Shown here: piece by piece, positions 18,056-27,800 of the stretch
How positions within the stretch are numbered: position 1 is the first letter of the stretch
Layout: the number at the start of each line of letters is the position of its first letter
DNA from: a bacterium
GTDB taxonomy: Bacteria > CAIWAD01
NCBI GenBank assembly: GCA_030429345.1
Contig: JAUIFJ010000013.1
Coordinates: forward strand, 56,466 to 120,465
Direction: 5' to 3'
Length of the DNA stretch: 64,000 nucleotides
Program-made: the position numbers and the translations under genes
Notes under the pieces: model-generated
Database searches by the model: none
Seen by the model: the letters and a program-made list of their open reading frames with translations, nothing else
What the model was told of the DNA's origin: nothing

Positions 18056-20287
18056 ATGTCCCACGCACCCGAACCCGCGGTCACTCCCGAGCTGGCCCAG
18101 GAGCACGGCCTGAGCCCTGCCGAGTTCCAGATGATCCAGGACTATCTGGGCCGCATGCCCAGCTGGACCGAGCTGGGCATCTACAGCGTCATGTGGTCCG
18201 AACACTGCAGCTACAAGAATTCCATCGCCCAGCTGAAGACCCTGCCCCGCGACGGAGGCAGGCTGCTGGTGGCCGCCGGGGAGGAGAACGCCGGCCTGGT
18301 CGACATCGGCGAAGGGCTGGCGGTGGCCTTCAAGATCGAGAGCCACAACCACCCCAGCGCCGTGGAACCCTACCAGGGGGCGGCCACAGGTGTCGGCGGC
18401 ATCATGCGCGACATCTTCACCATGGGCGCGCGGCCGATCTGCAGCCTGAACAGCCTGCGTTTCCCCTCGCTGTCTCACGAAAGCACGCGCTGGCTGGTCG
18501 ACGGCATCGTGCGCGGCATCGGTGACTACGGCAACTGCCTCGGCATTCCCACGGTGGGCGGCGAGGCGGCCTTCGAGGCCTGCTACAACGGCAATCCGCT
18601 GGTCAACGCCATGACCGTCGGCATCGTGAAACACGAGCACACGGCCAGCGCCACGGCGGAAGGGACGGGCAATCCGGTCTTCCTGATGGGCGCTTCCACC
18701 GGCCGCGACGGCATTCACGGAGCGACCTTCGCCAGCGAAGAGCTCTCCGAGGAAAGCGAGGAGAAGCGCTCGAATGTCCAGGTGGGCGATCCCTTCATGG
18801 AGAAGCTGCTGCTGGAAGCGACCCTCGAACTGATCGGCACCGGGGACCTGGTGGGCATCCAGGACATGGGCGCTGCCGGGATTACCTGCAGCTGCAGCGA
18901 GATGAGCGCCAAGGGGGAGTCCGGCATCCGCATCCACATCGAGAAGGTCCCCCAGCGCGAACCCCGCATGTCGGCCTACGAGGTCTGCCTGAGCGAGAGC
19001 CAGGAGCGCATGCTGGTGGTGATGAAGAAGGGCACCGAAGCGAGCATTCGCCGGGTCTGCGAGAAATGGGACATCCACTGCGAGCAGATCGGCGAGGTCA
19101 CCGACACGGGCCTCTTCGAGGTGTACCACAACGGCGAGCTGAAAAGCGCGATTCCCGCCGACAGCCTGGTGCTGGGCGGCGGCGCGCCGGTCTACATCCG
19201 CGAATCCCGCGAACCGGCGTATTACAGAGAGCTGAAGACTGCGGCTCTTGACTTCGCGGATGTGGAGGACCCGGCGGCGGAGCTGAAGCGCCTGGTCGGC
19301 CACCCCAACATCGTCTCGCGGCGCTGGATCTACCGGCAGTACGATCACATGATCGGCGCCGCCACCACCTTGCGCCCCGGCGGGGACGCGGCCGTGGTGC
19401 GCGTACTCGGCTCGCACAAGAGCCTGGCCGTCTGCACGGACTGCAACAGCCGGCTGGTCTACCTGGACCCGCGCGCCGGCGCCCGCGCCGCCGTCGCCGA
19501 GGCGGCCCGCAACATCGCCTGCAGCGGAGCACGGCCCCTGGCGATCACCAATTGCCTCAATTTCGGCAACCCCATGGACCCGGAAATCTACTGGCAGTTC
19601 CAGGAGGCCATCGCCGGCATGGGCGAGGCCTGCCGCGCCTTCGACACGCCGGTGACCGGCGGCAATGTCAGCTTCTACAACGAAAGCCCGGAAAGCGCCG
19701 TCCACCCGACTCCGGTAATCGGCATGGTCGGCCTGCTGGAACACGATCGCCCCGTGCCCAGCGCCTTCCGCCGGGCCGGCGACACGATCTGGCTGCTGGG
19801 AATCTCCCGGAGCGAGCTGGGCGGCAGCCTCTACGCCGAGCACCGCCTGGGCCGCCTGGCCGGCGCCGTGCCCGATCCGGACCTGGAAGCCGAAGGGCGC
19901 CTGCAGGACTTCCTGGTCGAAGCGGCGGAGAAGAGCCTGCTGCAGAGCGCGCACGACATCAGCGAAGGCGGGCTGGCGGTCTGCCTGGCCGAGGCCTGCT
20001 TCTGTGATCCGGATACCCGCGTCGGCGCCCGCGTGACCCTGCCGGGCGAAGGCCGCCTCGACGCCCGCCTCTTCGCCGAGACTCCCGGGCAAGTGCTGCT
20101 CTCGGCCGACCCGGCGCATGCGGAGACGCTGCAGGCCCTGGCGGTGAAACACGAGCTCCCGCTGGTGGCCCTTGGCGTGACCGGCGGAGAGAGTCTTCGC
20201 ATCACGGATGTGCTCGACCTGCCCCTGGCGGGCCTGGCCGAGACCTGGTGGGGCAGCCTGGACCACTGGATGGACGGCGAACGGTGA
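18056..20287 (+). CDS. purL: Phosphoribosylformylglycinamidine synthase subunit PurL
   Basis: 743 aa, the size of the stand-alone small PurL that works with separate PurS and PurQ (neither is in this window). It uses ATP and glutamine-derived ammonia to convert FGAR to FGAM in purine synthesis. Seen are [13 protein letters not shown] near the N-terminus with the catalytic His, the nucleotide-binding [38 protein letters not shown], and [14 protein letters not shown] near the end. The ATG at 18056 matches the usual PurL start; an upstream in-frame ATG at 18005 is less likely. The stop overlaps the GTG start of the AsmA-like gene by 4 nt. Confidence 0.97.
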   Translation: MSHAPEPAVTPELAQEHGLSPAEFQMIQDYLGRMPSWTELGIYSVMWSEHCSYKNSIAQLKTLPRDGGRLLVAAGEENAGLVDIGEGLAVAFKIESHNHPSAVEPYQGAATGVGGIMRDIFTMGARPICSLNSLRFPSLSHESTRWLVDGIVRGIGDYGNCLGIPTVGGEAAFEACYNGNPLVNAMTVGIVKHEHTASATAEGTGNPVFLMGASTGRDGIHGATFASEELSEESEEKRSNVQVGDPFMEKLLLEATLELIGTGDLVGIQDMGAAGITCSCSEMSAKGESGIRIHIEKVPQREPRMSAYEVCLSESQERMLVVMKKGTEASIRRVCEKWDIHCEQIGEVTDTGLFEVYHNGELKSAIPADSLVLGGGAPVYIRESREPAYYRELKTAALDFADVEDPAAELKRLVGHPNIVSRRWIYRQYDHMIGAATTLRPGGDAAVVRVLGSHKSLAVCTDCNSRLVYLDPRAGARAAVAEAARNIACSGARPLAITNCLNFGNPMDPEIYWQFQEAIAGMGEACRAFDTPVTGGNVSFYNESPESAVHPTPVIGMVGLLEHDRPVPSAFRRAGDTIWLLGISRSELGGSLYAEHRLGRLAGAVPDPDLEAEGRLQDFLVEAAEKSLLQSAHDISEGGLAVCLAEACFCDPDTRVGARVTLPGEGRLDARLFAETPGQVLLSADPAHAETLQALAVKHELPLVALGVTGGESLRITDVLDLPLAGLAETWWGSLDHWMDGER

Positions 20288-23200
20288 GTTCCGCGCCGGC
20301 AGCCGGCGAGGCGCCGGAAGCGCCGGCGCGACGAAAACGCCGGCGCTGGCCCTGGGTGCTCCTGGGGCTTTTCCTGCTCTGTCTCGTCCTGGTCTGGGCT
20401 GGCCTGCGCTGGCTGATGCGGCCGGTCCCGCTGGCCGAGCGCCTCGGCGCCCTGGCGCGTGAGACAAGCGGTTTCCCCCTCAGCATGGCGCGCGTCGAAC
20501 ACCAGGGGCTGTCCTCCTTCCGCATTCTGGACCTGAGCCTGGGCGAGCCCGAGCGAATGCTGAGCATCGGCCGCATCGAGCTGGGCCTCCAGCCCTGGCG
20601 CCTGCTGGACCGCGAGCTGGTGCTGGACTCCCTGGTCATCGAGGACCTGCACCTGCAGCTGGTCTGGCAGGACAGCCTGTTGCTGCCGGACTGGCTGGCC
20701 GCCGAAGAACCCGCGGAGGCCGCGGAAGACTCCCCCGAAAACGATCGCTCGTCCTCTTTGCCCGCCTGGCTGGGCATCGAAAAGAGCCGCCTGCGGCCGG
20801 GCCATGCGATCCTGCGTTCGGCGGTGGTCGGCATCGAGTTCCGCGGGCAGGGGGAAAGCCAGTTCCTGGAAAGCCCGCCGCTCAGCCTGCGCCTCGACCT
20901 GCCCGATCTGGCAGGACCGCAGATCGAAGAGCTGCTCGCCGGCAAGCTGCCGGCGGACCTGCGCGCCGCCCTGCTGCTGGGCTGGAGCGGCGACTGGCTG
21001 CCGCGGCCGGCCTTCGCCGACCTGATGGAAGACCTGCGCCTGCACCTGCCGGACGAGGCCCGCCAGCAGGTGGACTGGCAAAGCGGCCTTGCCGGAGACA
21101 GCCTGCGCCTGGGCATGACCTGGAGCCTGGAAGCTCCGGGACTGGCTCTGGAGCGCCAGGGACGACGACGCGCCCTGCCCGACGAGTTCTCCTGCCGTAT
21201 GGAACTGCACGGCGACCTTGCGGCCCGCTCCCTGGACAGCCTGGCGCTGGACTGGAGCCTTGCCCCCTTCGGCGGCAGCGGCGGGCTGCAGCTGCAGCTG
21301 GCCGGCATGGAGGGCGACAGTCCCTGGCGGCTGTCCCTGCAACATGGCCTGGAACCGGGCGCCCTGTTGCCCCTTGCCGAAGCCTTCGCCGACCTGCCTG
21401 CCGGACTGGATCTGGATCCCGGGCGGCTGGAGCTGGAGCTCGAGCTGTCAGGACGCCTGGCGGAGGACGGCCTGCCCGCCCAGGCCGATCTGGAGCTGGA
21501 TCAGAGCCTGCGGCTTCCTCGCCTGGGCCATCCGCTGGGCCGGCTGGACAGCCTCGACCAGCAGCTGAGCCTGCGGGGGCAGGTGGATCTGAAAGATCCG
21601 CAGGCCAGCCGCGCCCTGCGGCTCGAGCTGGGGCTGCAGCTACAGCAGGCAAGGCCGGACCTGGAGGCCCTGCTCGACAGCGCCCAACGGAGCCTGCTGC
21701 CGCCGGCCTTTCAGCAGGGCGCTTTCCGTCAGCTGGACTGGGTCAGCAGCTGGCAAGCGGAGCAGCTCTTCGGGCCATCGCGCCTCAAGGGGGACCTGGC
21801 GCTGACCGGGCCGCTGGATCGGCCCTGGTACTTGAGCCTCGACGCTGCCCTGCCGCCTCTCGAAGAGCTGCAGGCCGGCGAACTGCCCCAGGGGCGCGTC
21901 GATCTGGCGCTGGAAGAGCTGCCGCTGGCGGCCCTCGATCCGCGCCTGCAGGGGGAGATCAGCCTGGGCGGCTGGACGCGCCTCGATGCCGATGGCCTGG
22001 CCCTCGAGCTGCAGGTCATGCCCACCCGCTGGAACCTGCAGCTGGAGCCGGAAGCGACTCCGATCGAGATCCCTTTCTACGACCTGGTGCTGCGCGGCTC
22101 GCTGGAAGACCCGCTGGGAGAACGCTGGCAGGGGCAGCTCAGTTTGCAGGCCAGTCCCTTTCCGGCGCTCGAGATGGACCTGGACCTGGATCCGGCGGGC
22201 GGAGGCAGCCTGGAAGCCTCCTTCCGCGAACTCAACCTGGCCCTGGTGCAGCGCCGCCTGCCGGCGGAGCTGATCGTGCTCAACGAACTGCGCGGAAGCT
22301 TCGACTTGCTGGCCAGCGTCGCTCTCGACAGCAGCTGGATGCCCGCCCGCGCCGACCTGGCTTTCGACTTCGGCCAAATCCGCGCTCGCAGCGGTCGCCT
22401 GCTCGAAGTGGAACAGCTGCGCCTGGCCGGAGGCGGCAGCTGGACTCCGCAATCGGCAGAACTGGAAGGCTCGCTGTACATCGGGGAGGTCCGCAGCAGC
22501 GAATTGCCCGAAGCCATTCAGCGCGTGCACGCCTCCTGGAGTGCGGCCATGGATCCGGCCCTGCGCCTGGAAGCCCAGGCCCAGATTCCGACCCGCAACC
22601 TGCTGCTGGTGGTCGACGGCCATGCCGATTCCCTGGCGGCCCTGCCGCGCAGCCAGTGGACCCTGCAGGCCCTGCTCAACAATCCGGACCACCTGCTGGA
22701 ACCCTGGCCGGGCCTGGCCCTGCAGGGCAATCTGGACGCCGGCGCCGTGCTCGATGTGGGCGACAGCCTGCAGACCCAGCTGCAGGCCTGGCTGGCCGGC
22801 AGCCTGCAGGAGCTGCGCTACGAGGAGCTGGTGCAGCTGCGCGATGCCCGGCTGGACCTGGCCCTGAGCCAGGCCCTCGACCTGCGGCAGGCGCCCTTCC
22901 TGAAAGCGGGCACCCTGCGCGAGCCGCCGGCGGACTGGAATCGGCCCCTGGCCTTCGGGCGTGGCACGCCCGGCGTGGGCAGCCTCAGTCCGCGGGGCTG
23001 GAGCCTCTGGATCGGCGAAGTGGAGGCCCAGGGCTGGAGCATGCAGGAGTTGGCCATGGACCTGCGCATGGCCGAAGGGCGCGTGGACTGCCCCCAGATG
23101 CAGGCCCGGGCCTACGGAGGCACGATTGCCGGCAGCTTCCACCTGGCGGTGCCGGAGGATCTGCTGGAACCGGAGTACGCCCTCGAACTGTGGGCCAGCG

Positions 23201-23634
23201 GGCTGGACAGCCGCCGTTTCCGTTTCCATCGCGAGGAGGAGGCCGGGCTTTTCGACAGGAAGCAGAGCGATCGCCTGGACCTGGTGATGAGCCTGGAAGG
23301 AGGCGGGATCGATCTCTCGGCCCTGGACCGCCTGCGCGGGAGAATCCGCCTGCCGGAACCGGGACGGCGGGTCACGCTCAACCTGCTTTACGCCCTGGAT
23401 GAGCGCGGCAGCGATCCGACGATCCGCCGCATTCGCAAACTGCTGGAACTGCCCGGCTTCCGCTATTCGGTGGACGGGCTCGACTTCGACCTGGCGCATG
23501 GCTTCGTCAAGCCGCGGGTCGCCCTGCGGAAGAGCTTCCTCTCGCCCCTGCCGGATGTGGTGCTCCCCATGAGCCCCCTGCCGCTGGGTTTCATGGTGAA
23601 GACCTTCGCCCTGACGGAGAAGGAGCTGCCTTGA
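20284..23634 (+). CDS. AsmA/YdbH-like inner-membrane bridge protein
   Basis: 1116 aa starting at GTG 20284 inside the purL stop (GTGA). A basic cytoplasmic start (ARRKRRR) is followed by one transmembrane helix (~residues 19-42). The rest is a long region of alternating amphipathic beta strands dominated by Leu, Asp, Glu and Gln, without Cys-rich or enzymatic motifs. This is the build of AsmA-like/TamB-like proteins, which form hydrophobic grooves spanning the periplasm for phospholipid transport. The C-terminus contains [20 protein letters not shown] and [13 protein letters not shown]. The DUF1318 lipoprotein next door points to the YdbH branch (E. coli YdbH-YnbE-YdbL). That assignment is inference from gene context. 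Confidence 0.72.
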   Translation: MSSAPAAGEAPEAPARRKRRRWPWVLLGLFLLCLVLVWAGLRWLMRPVPLAERLGALARETSGFPLSMARVEHQGLSSFRILDLSLGEPERMLSIGRIELGLQPWRLLDRELVLDSLVIEDLHLQLVWQDSLLLPDWLAAEEPAEAAEDSPENDRSSSLPAWLGIEKSRLRPGHAILRSAVVGIEFRGQGESQFLESPPLSLRLDLPDLAGPQIEELLAGKLPADLRAALLLGWSGDWLPRPAFADLMEDLRLHLPDEARQQVDWQSGLAGDSLRLGMTWSLEAPGLALERQGRRRALPDEFSCRMELHGDLAARSLDSLALDWSLAPFGGSGGLQLQLAGMEGDSPWRLSLQHGLEPGALLPLAEAFADLPAGLDLDPGRLELELELSGRLAEDGLPAQADLELDQSLRLPRLGHPLGRLDSLDQQLSLRGQVDLKDPQASRALRLELGLQLQQARPDLEALLDSAQRSLLPPAFQQGAFRQLDWVSSWQAEQLFGPSRLKGDLALTGPLDRPWYLSLDAALPPLEELQAGELPQGRVDLALEELPLAALDPRLQGEISLGGWTRLDADGLALELQVMPTRWNLQLEPEATPIEIPFYDLVLRGSLEDPLGERWQGQLSLQASPFPALEMDLDLDPAGGGSLEASFRELNLALVQRRLPAELIVLNELRGSFDLLASVALDSSWMPARADLAFDFGQIRARSGRLLEVEQLRLAGGGSWTPQSAELEGSLYIGEVRSSELPEAIQRVHASWSAAMDPALRLEAQAQIPTRNLLLVVDGHADSLAALPRSQWTLQALLNNPDHLLEPWPGLALQGNLDAGAVLDVGDSLQTQLQAWLAGSLQELRYEELVQLRDARLDLALSQALDLRQAPFLKAGTLREPPADWNRPLAFGRGTPGVGSLSPRGWSLWIGEVEAQGWSMQELAMDLRMAEGRVDCPQMQARAYGGTIAGSFHLAVPEDLLEPEYALELWASGLDSRRFRFHREEEAGLFDRKQSDRLDLVMSLEGGGIDLSALDRLRGRIRLPEPGRRVTLNLLYALDERGSDPTIRRIRKLLELPGFRYSVDGLDFDLAHGFVKPRVALRKSFLSPLPDVVLPMSPLPLGFMVKTFALTEKELP

Positions 23635-23642
23635 GGCGATGA

Positions 23643-23746
23643 CCCCACCCGCCGATGGCAAGGGCGCGGGCTGGCCCCACCCGCCGATGGCAAGGGTACA
23701 GGCTGGCCCCACCCGCCGGTGGCAAGGGTACGGGCTCGCCCCACCC
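23643..23746. repeat. 32-bp tandem repeat, ~3.25 units
   Basis: Three contiguous units, each starting CCCCACCC followed by GCCGATGGCAAGGG, at 23643, 23675 and 23707; a fourth CCCCACCC begins at 23739 and leads into the 140-bp palindromic repeat. Fragments (GTGGCAAGGGCGCGGG) recur at 24601-24659. Confidence 0.85.
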
Positions 23747-23748
23747 GC

Positions 23749-23888
23749 TGTCATTCCGTGGCGAGACCACGGAATCCTTCGAGTGGGCCGCAGGCCGGAG
23801 GGTCGACAGGCTGTGTCGGATGGCTGAGAGTACCGGCGTTGCGGTCTGCGACGCGGACAAGGATCCCGTGGTCAAGCCACGGGATGAC
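23749..23888. repeat. ~140-bp bipartite palindromic repeat, copy 1
   Basis: Bounded by two hairpins. Left: ATTCCGTGG / CCACGGAAT with loop CGAGA (23753-23775). Right: ATCCCGTGG / CCACGGGAT with loop TCAAG (23863-23885). The outer ends TGTCAT and ATGAC are themselves inverted. The centre includes GGCCGCAGGCCGGAGGG and GCGGTCTGCGACGCGGACAA. It ends ~17 bp before the lipoprotein ATG. Confidence 0.88.
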
Positions 23889-23905
23889 GTGGGAGAGGAC
23901 CAACG

Positions 23906-24442
23906 ATGAAACAACTCATCCCCTTGCTGTTCATGGCTTTCGTGCTGGCCGGCTGTTCGATCCACGCGCCGGAGGTGCGGGTGACCGGTGAGCGCACGAC
24001 CCTTGAACAGCAGATCCTGGGACAGTACCAGGAGCTGAGCCGCGAACTCTGGGCCGTCGGTTCGACGCGTTCGCTGCCCGACAGCCTGGCGCCGGAGAGC
24101 GGCATCCAGAAGGTGGCGGAGGCGATCCGCGTGCGGCGCTTCTACCTGGATGACCGCCTGCGCTACCTGGCGCAGGGACGCATTGCCGAGGGCTATGACG
24201 GCCTGCTGAAGAAGCGCGAGGATCCGGCGATCCCGCCGCTGACCCCGCTGGAGCTGGGCAACTTCAACAATTTCTGGTATCCGGAACTGGGAGCCCGCAA
24301 AGTGATTCTCGACCGCCTGCGCCGGCTCAACCCGGGCCGCGAGGAAGAGGCGGTGCGCATCTTCGCCGGTATTCAAAGGGACGAGGCGCCTCCGGGTGCC
24401 TACATCGAGAACGAAAAGGGGCAGCTGGTGCCAAAGCGGTAG
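23906..24442 (+). CDS. DUF1318 (YdbL/YnbE-like) lipoprotein
   Basis: 178 aa with a lipobox LAGC (Cys17), so lipid-anchored, probably in the outer membrane. Just after the Cys comes IHAPEVRVTGERTTLEQQ and a helical stretch. The C-terminus APPGAYIENEKGQLVPKR resembles the end of YdbL/DUF1318 proteins (a Pro-Gly-x-Tyr-hydrophobic core followed by a Gly-x-hydrophobic-Val-x-Lys strand). In E. coli a small lipoprotein (YnbE) and a soluble YdbL work with the AsmA-like YdbH; this protein looks like both roles in one chain. The ATG follows GGGAGAGGACC. It sits between palindromic repeats, 271 bp after the AsmA-like gene. Family call by memory of motifs only. Confidence 0.68.
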   Translation: MKQLIPLLFMAFVLAGCSIHAPEVRVTGERTTLEQQILGQYQELSRELWAVGSTRSLPDSLAPESGIQKVAEAIRVRRFYLDDRLRYLAQGRIAEGYDGLLKKREDPAIPPLTPLELGNFNNFWYPELGARKVILDRLRRLNPGREEEAVRIFAGIQRDEAPPGAYIENEKGQLVPKR

Positions 24443-24827
24443 GGAAGGCTCGCCCCCCGCTGTCATTCCGTGGCGAGACCACGGAATCCTTCGAGGGGGC
24501 CGCAGGCCGGAGGGCCTTCGGGCTGGGTCAGTGGACGGGATTGGCAGCGATGCGGTCTGCGACGCGGACAAGGATCCCGTGGTCAAGCCACGGGATGACA
24601 CGAACAGTGGCAAGGGCGCGGGCTGACACGGAAGGTGGCAAGGGCGCGGGATGACCCCCTTCGCTGTCATTCCGTGGCGAGACCACGGAATCCTTCGAGG
24701 AGGCCGCAGGCCGGAGGGCCCATTGGATGGGTGAGTGGACGAGAAGTGCAGCGATGCGGTCTGCGACGCGGACAAGGATCCCGTGGTCAAGCCACGGGAT
24801 GACACGAACAGTGGAAATATTATTGGT
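24443..24827. repeat. Repeat-filled intergenic region with two ~140-bp palindromic repeat copies
   Basis: 385 bp without a gene. Copy 2 of the bipartite palindromic repeat spans 24461-24599 and copy 3 spans 24665-24803. Between them lie fragments of the 32-bp unit. Both copies keep the left (CCGTGG/CCACGG) and right (CCCGTGG/CCACGGG) hairpins. Copy 3 ends 24 bp before the GTG of the giant gene. The frame of the giant ORF is open across copy 3, but that translation is repeat-derived. Confidence 0.87.
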
Positions 24828-27800
24828 GTGAAACCCATTGCCAACCATAGGCTTTTCCTGGCGTTTCTCATGCTTGCCGGCAGTCTGTCGGCCGCGCCGG
24901 TGGACTCCCTCTACAGTCCGCCGCCGCGGGCGTTGAGCGGGAGCCAGGCGGAGCAGGATCCGGCCTTGTCGCCGGACGGCCGCTACCTGGTCTACAGCCG
25001 CGAGGAGCGCGGCAACCGGGATCTCTGGATGCGGCGGGTCGATTCGGGCGTGCTCGGCGAACTGCCTCAGCGCCTGACCGAGCATGCCGCGCCCGACCTG
25101 CGGCCCCGCTGGTCTCCCGATGGGCGCTGGATCTACTTCCTCAGCATGCGGGACGACGCCGCCGGCGACATCTGGCGTCTGCGACTGCACAGGCGCTGGG
25201 GATCGCTCAAGGCCGGAAAGGCCGAAGCGGTGCTGGTCCGTCCCGGAGCCCAGGACAATCCCTGTCCGCATGCAGACGGCAGCCTCTACTTCGACGAGAC
25301 GGGCCCGGAGGGACCGCGCCTGATGGCTTTCGCCGCCGACAGCCTGCGGCGCATCGCCGAGCCGGCGCGCCTGCCGGTGGCCTGGGGCGACAGCCTGCTC
25401 TACCTGGCGCCCCGCGAGGACGGGCTCAGCGGCCTATACTGGTGGCATAAAGGGGCGAAGGGCGAACTCTGGTCGCCGCCGGGCGGTGTGCTCGAAATGG
25501 CTGCCCTGGGCTCGGAGCGCATCTGGCTCTGCGGCCTGCCCTTCGCCGAGCAGAACCCCGCCGGCCCGACCCTGGTGCAGCAGGCCCTGCGGCGGGCAAC
25601 CGAGTACCGCGGCGAAGCCGGCCTGTGGCTGCTCGACTTCCGCCAGTCGCCGCCGCTCGTCCTCAACCTGCTGCCGCCGGGCCGCGATCCGCGGCAGCTC
25701 AGTCTGGCGCAGACAGCCGACGCGGGCCCTCAGCTTGTGCTGACCGAAGGCCGCGGACGCAGCTCTCTGCGCCTGCAGGCTGCCAGCGGTTCCCTGCGGG
25801 ATTCCCTTGAGGTGCAGGAGTTTCAGCTGCTGCTTGCGGCAGAAGGCGAAAGCCCGCGCCGGGAGTGGCTGCTGGAGCGCATGGCCAGCCAGTTCCCGGC
25901 TACGGTCGAAGGGGAAGAGGCGGCCCTGGCGGCCCTGAGACTGGCCATGCGGCGCCCCCTGCTGCGGGGGGAGGATCTCCTTCATCGCTGTCGGCAGCTG
26001 ATGCGGGAGCTGAGCCAGGGGGACCTGCGTACGCGCGCCTCCTTGCTGCTGCAGGTCCTGCGCCTGCGGGAAGAGGCGGATCCTCTTGCAGGGCAGGAGC
26101 TTGCCTCCGCGCTGGATGCCGAATGCCTCGCTCTGGCCCGGGCGGGACAGACCGGGCCCGCCGCCGAAGGCTGGCTCGAACTGGGGCGCTGGCGGCTCTC
26201 GCGCGGCGAAAGGGCGGCCGCCCTGCGCGTCCTGCAGCAGGTCAGCGAACTCTGCCCCGGCGAGCCGGAGGAAGCGACGGCCTTGCTGCTGCGCCACTGG
26301 GCCTACCGGGAGCAGGGCAGCGCGGAAGCCGCCCGCGGCAGTCTGCGTGAGTTGGCGCAAGGCTTTCCGCAGCAGGCAGACCTGCTGAGTTCCTGGCAGG
26401 AAAGCCTTCGTGCTCAACTGGATGCGCTTCCTGCTTCCGTGGCCTTGGCCCATGTGCGCGACGAGCTGGCCGCGCTGGGAGGAGTGCCTGGAGTCGGCGA
26501 GGCCCTGCAGCTTGAACTGGCAAGGGCGGAAGCGCGCCTCCCTGAGGCCATGGACCTGGCCCTGAGCGACCTGGAGGGCCTGCGCCGCCAGTCGCTGGAA
26601 GGGCAGAGCGCCTTCAGCCGGCAGGTGCTGCTGCAGGCCCGCGAGGCCCGTGCCCGCTGGCTGATGCGCAGCGGCCGCGGCGACGAGGCCCTGCGCGAAC
26701 TGGCCGGGGAGCTGCAGCTCCTGGGCGAGGCGGGCAGGCCCCTGGAGACCCTGCGTCTTTCCCTGCTGATGGAGCGCGCCGGGCGGGCCGCCCGTTCCGG
26801 CGACGCGGCCCTGGCCCTGGCCGACTACCAGCGCGTGTTGGCTTTGGACGGCGAAAACGTGGAAGCCCTTCGCGGCCTGGCGGAGGCCGCGGCGGCCGAA
26901 GGCCGCATCCTGGAAATAGCCGGCCCCTGGCTGGCGCGCGCCGAATCGGACAGCGTGCGGGCCATCGACTACTACGCCGCCGGGCTCTTTCACAGTTGGC
27001 GCGCCGCCGAGGATCCGGCGGCCCTGCCCGAGTCCGACCACTGGCTGGCCCTGGCCCTGGGAGCGGCGCCGGACATGATCCGCGCCTACCAGACCCTGGC
27101 CTGGAACCTGGCCGAGGAGCGGAGGCAGATCCTGCAGCGCAAGACGGGCCTCAAGGGGCTGATCGACGAAGTGGGCCAGGGCAACCGCATCGTGCGCCGC
27201 TGGCTGCGCGACGTGCGCCAGATGGATCCCGAAGAGCTGCTCGACCGCGGCCTGGCCCTGCTGGAGCGGGCCCTGGAACTGGCCGCCGAAGAGGAGCCCG
27301 GCCTGCGGCCCGAACTGTTGCGCAACCTGGGCAACCTGCACTTCACGCGCGGCGAGTTCGGCGCTCCGGCGGCCCGGGAAGCCTGGGACCGGGCGCTGGC
27401 CGAGGGACTCGACTTCCGGAACGAGGCCGATTTACTGGGCTTCCGCCACAAGCAGGGCCTGGTCCTGCAGTGGCTGGGCGAGGAGCAGGCGGCCCGCGAG
27501 GCCCTGCAGGAGGCGGAAAGTCTGGCCGGGCAGTTGGGACGTGGCAGCGAGCAGCGGGAACTGCTGGCGCGCCTGGGCCTGCTGGAAAGCCAGGCCGGCC
27601 GCTTCGCAACGGCTCGCAGCCACTACCAGCGGGCCTTCAGCCTGGAACCGGATCCCGGTCAGCAGGGCATCCTGGCGCGCAACCTGGCCTGGTGCTCCCT
27701 GGAACTGGGCGACACGGAGCAGGCGCGAAGGGACCTGCGCCAAAGCGAGGAGCTGCTGGCCCAGGCCGACTGGCCGCTCCCCGTGCCCTCGAACTGGTTG

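Noticed and set aside
23643-23746. 32-bp tandem units as a possible CRISPR array
   Set aside because: The units are contiguous with no spacers and there are no cas genes nearby.
24735-24827. ATG 24735 as the start of the giant gene
   Set aside because: The 31 extra codons are translated from the palindromic repeat and would bury the signal peptide; GTG 24828 is preferred.
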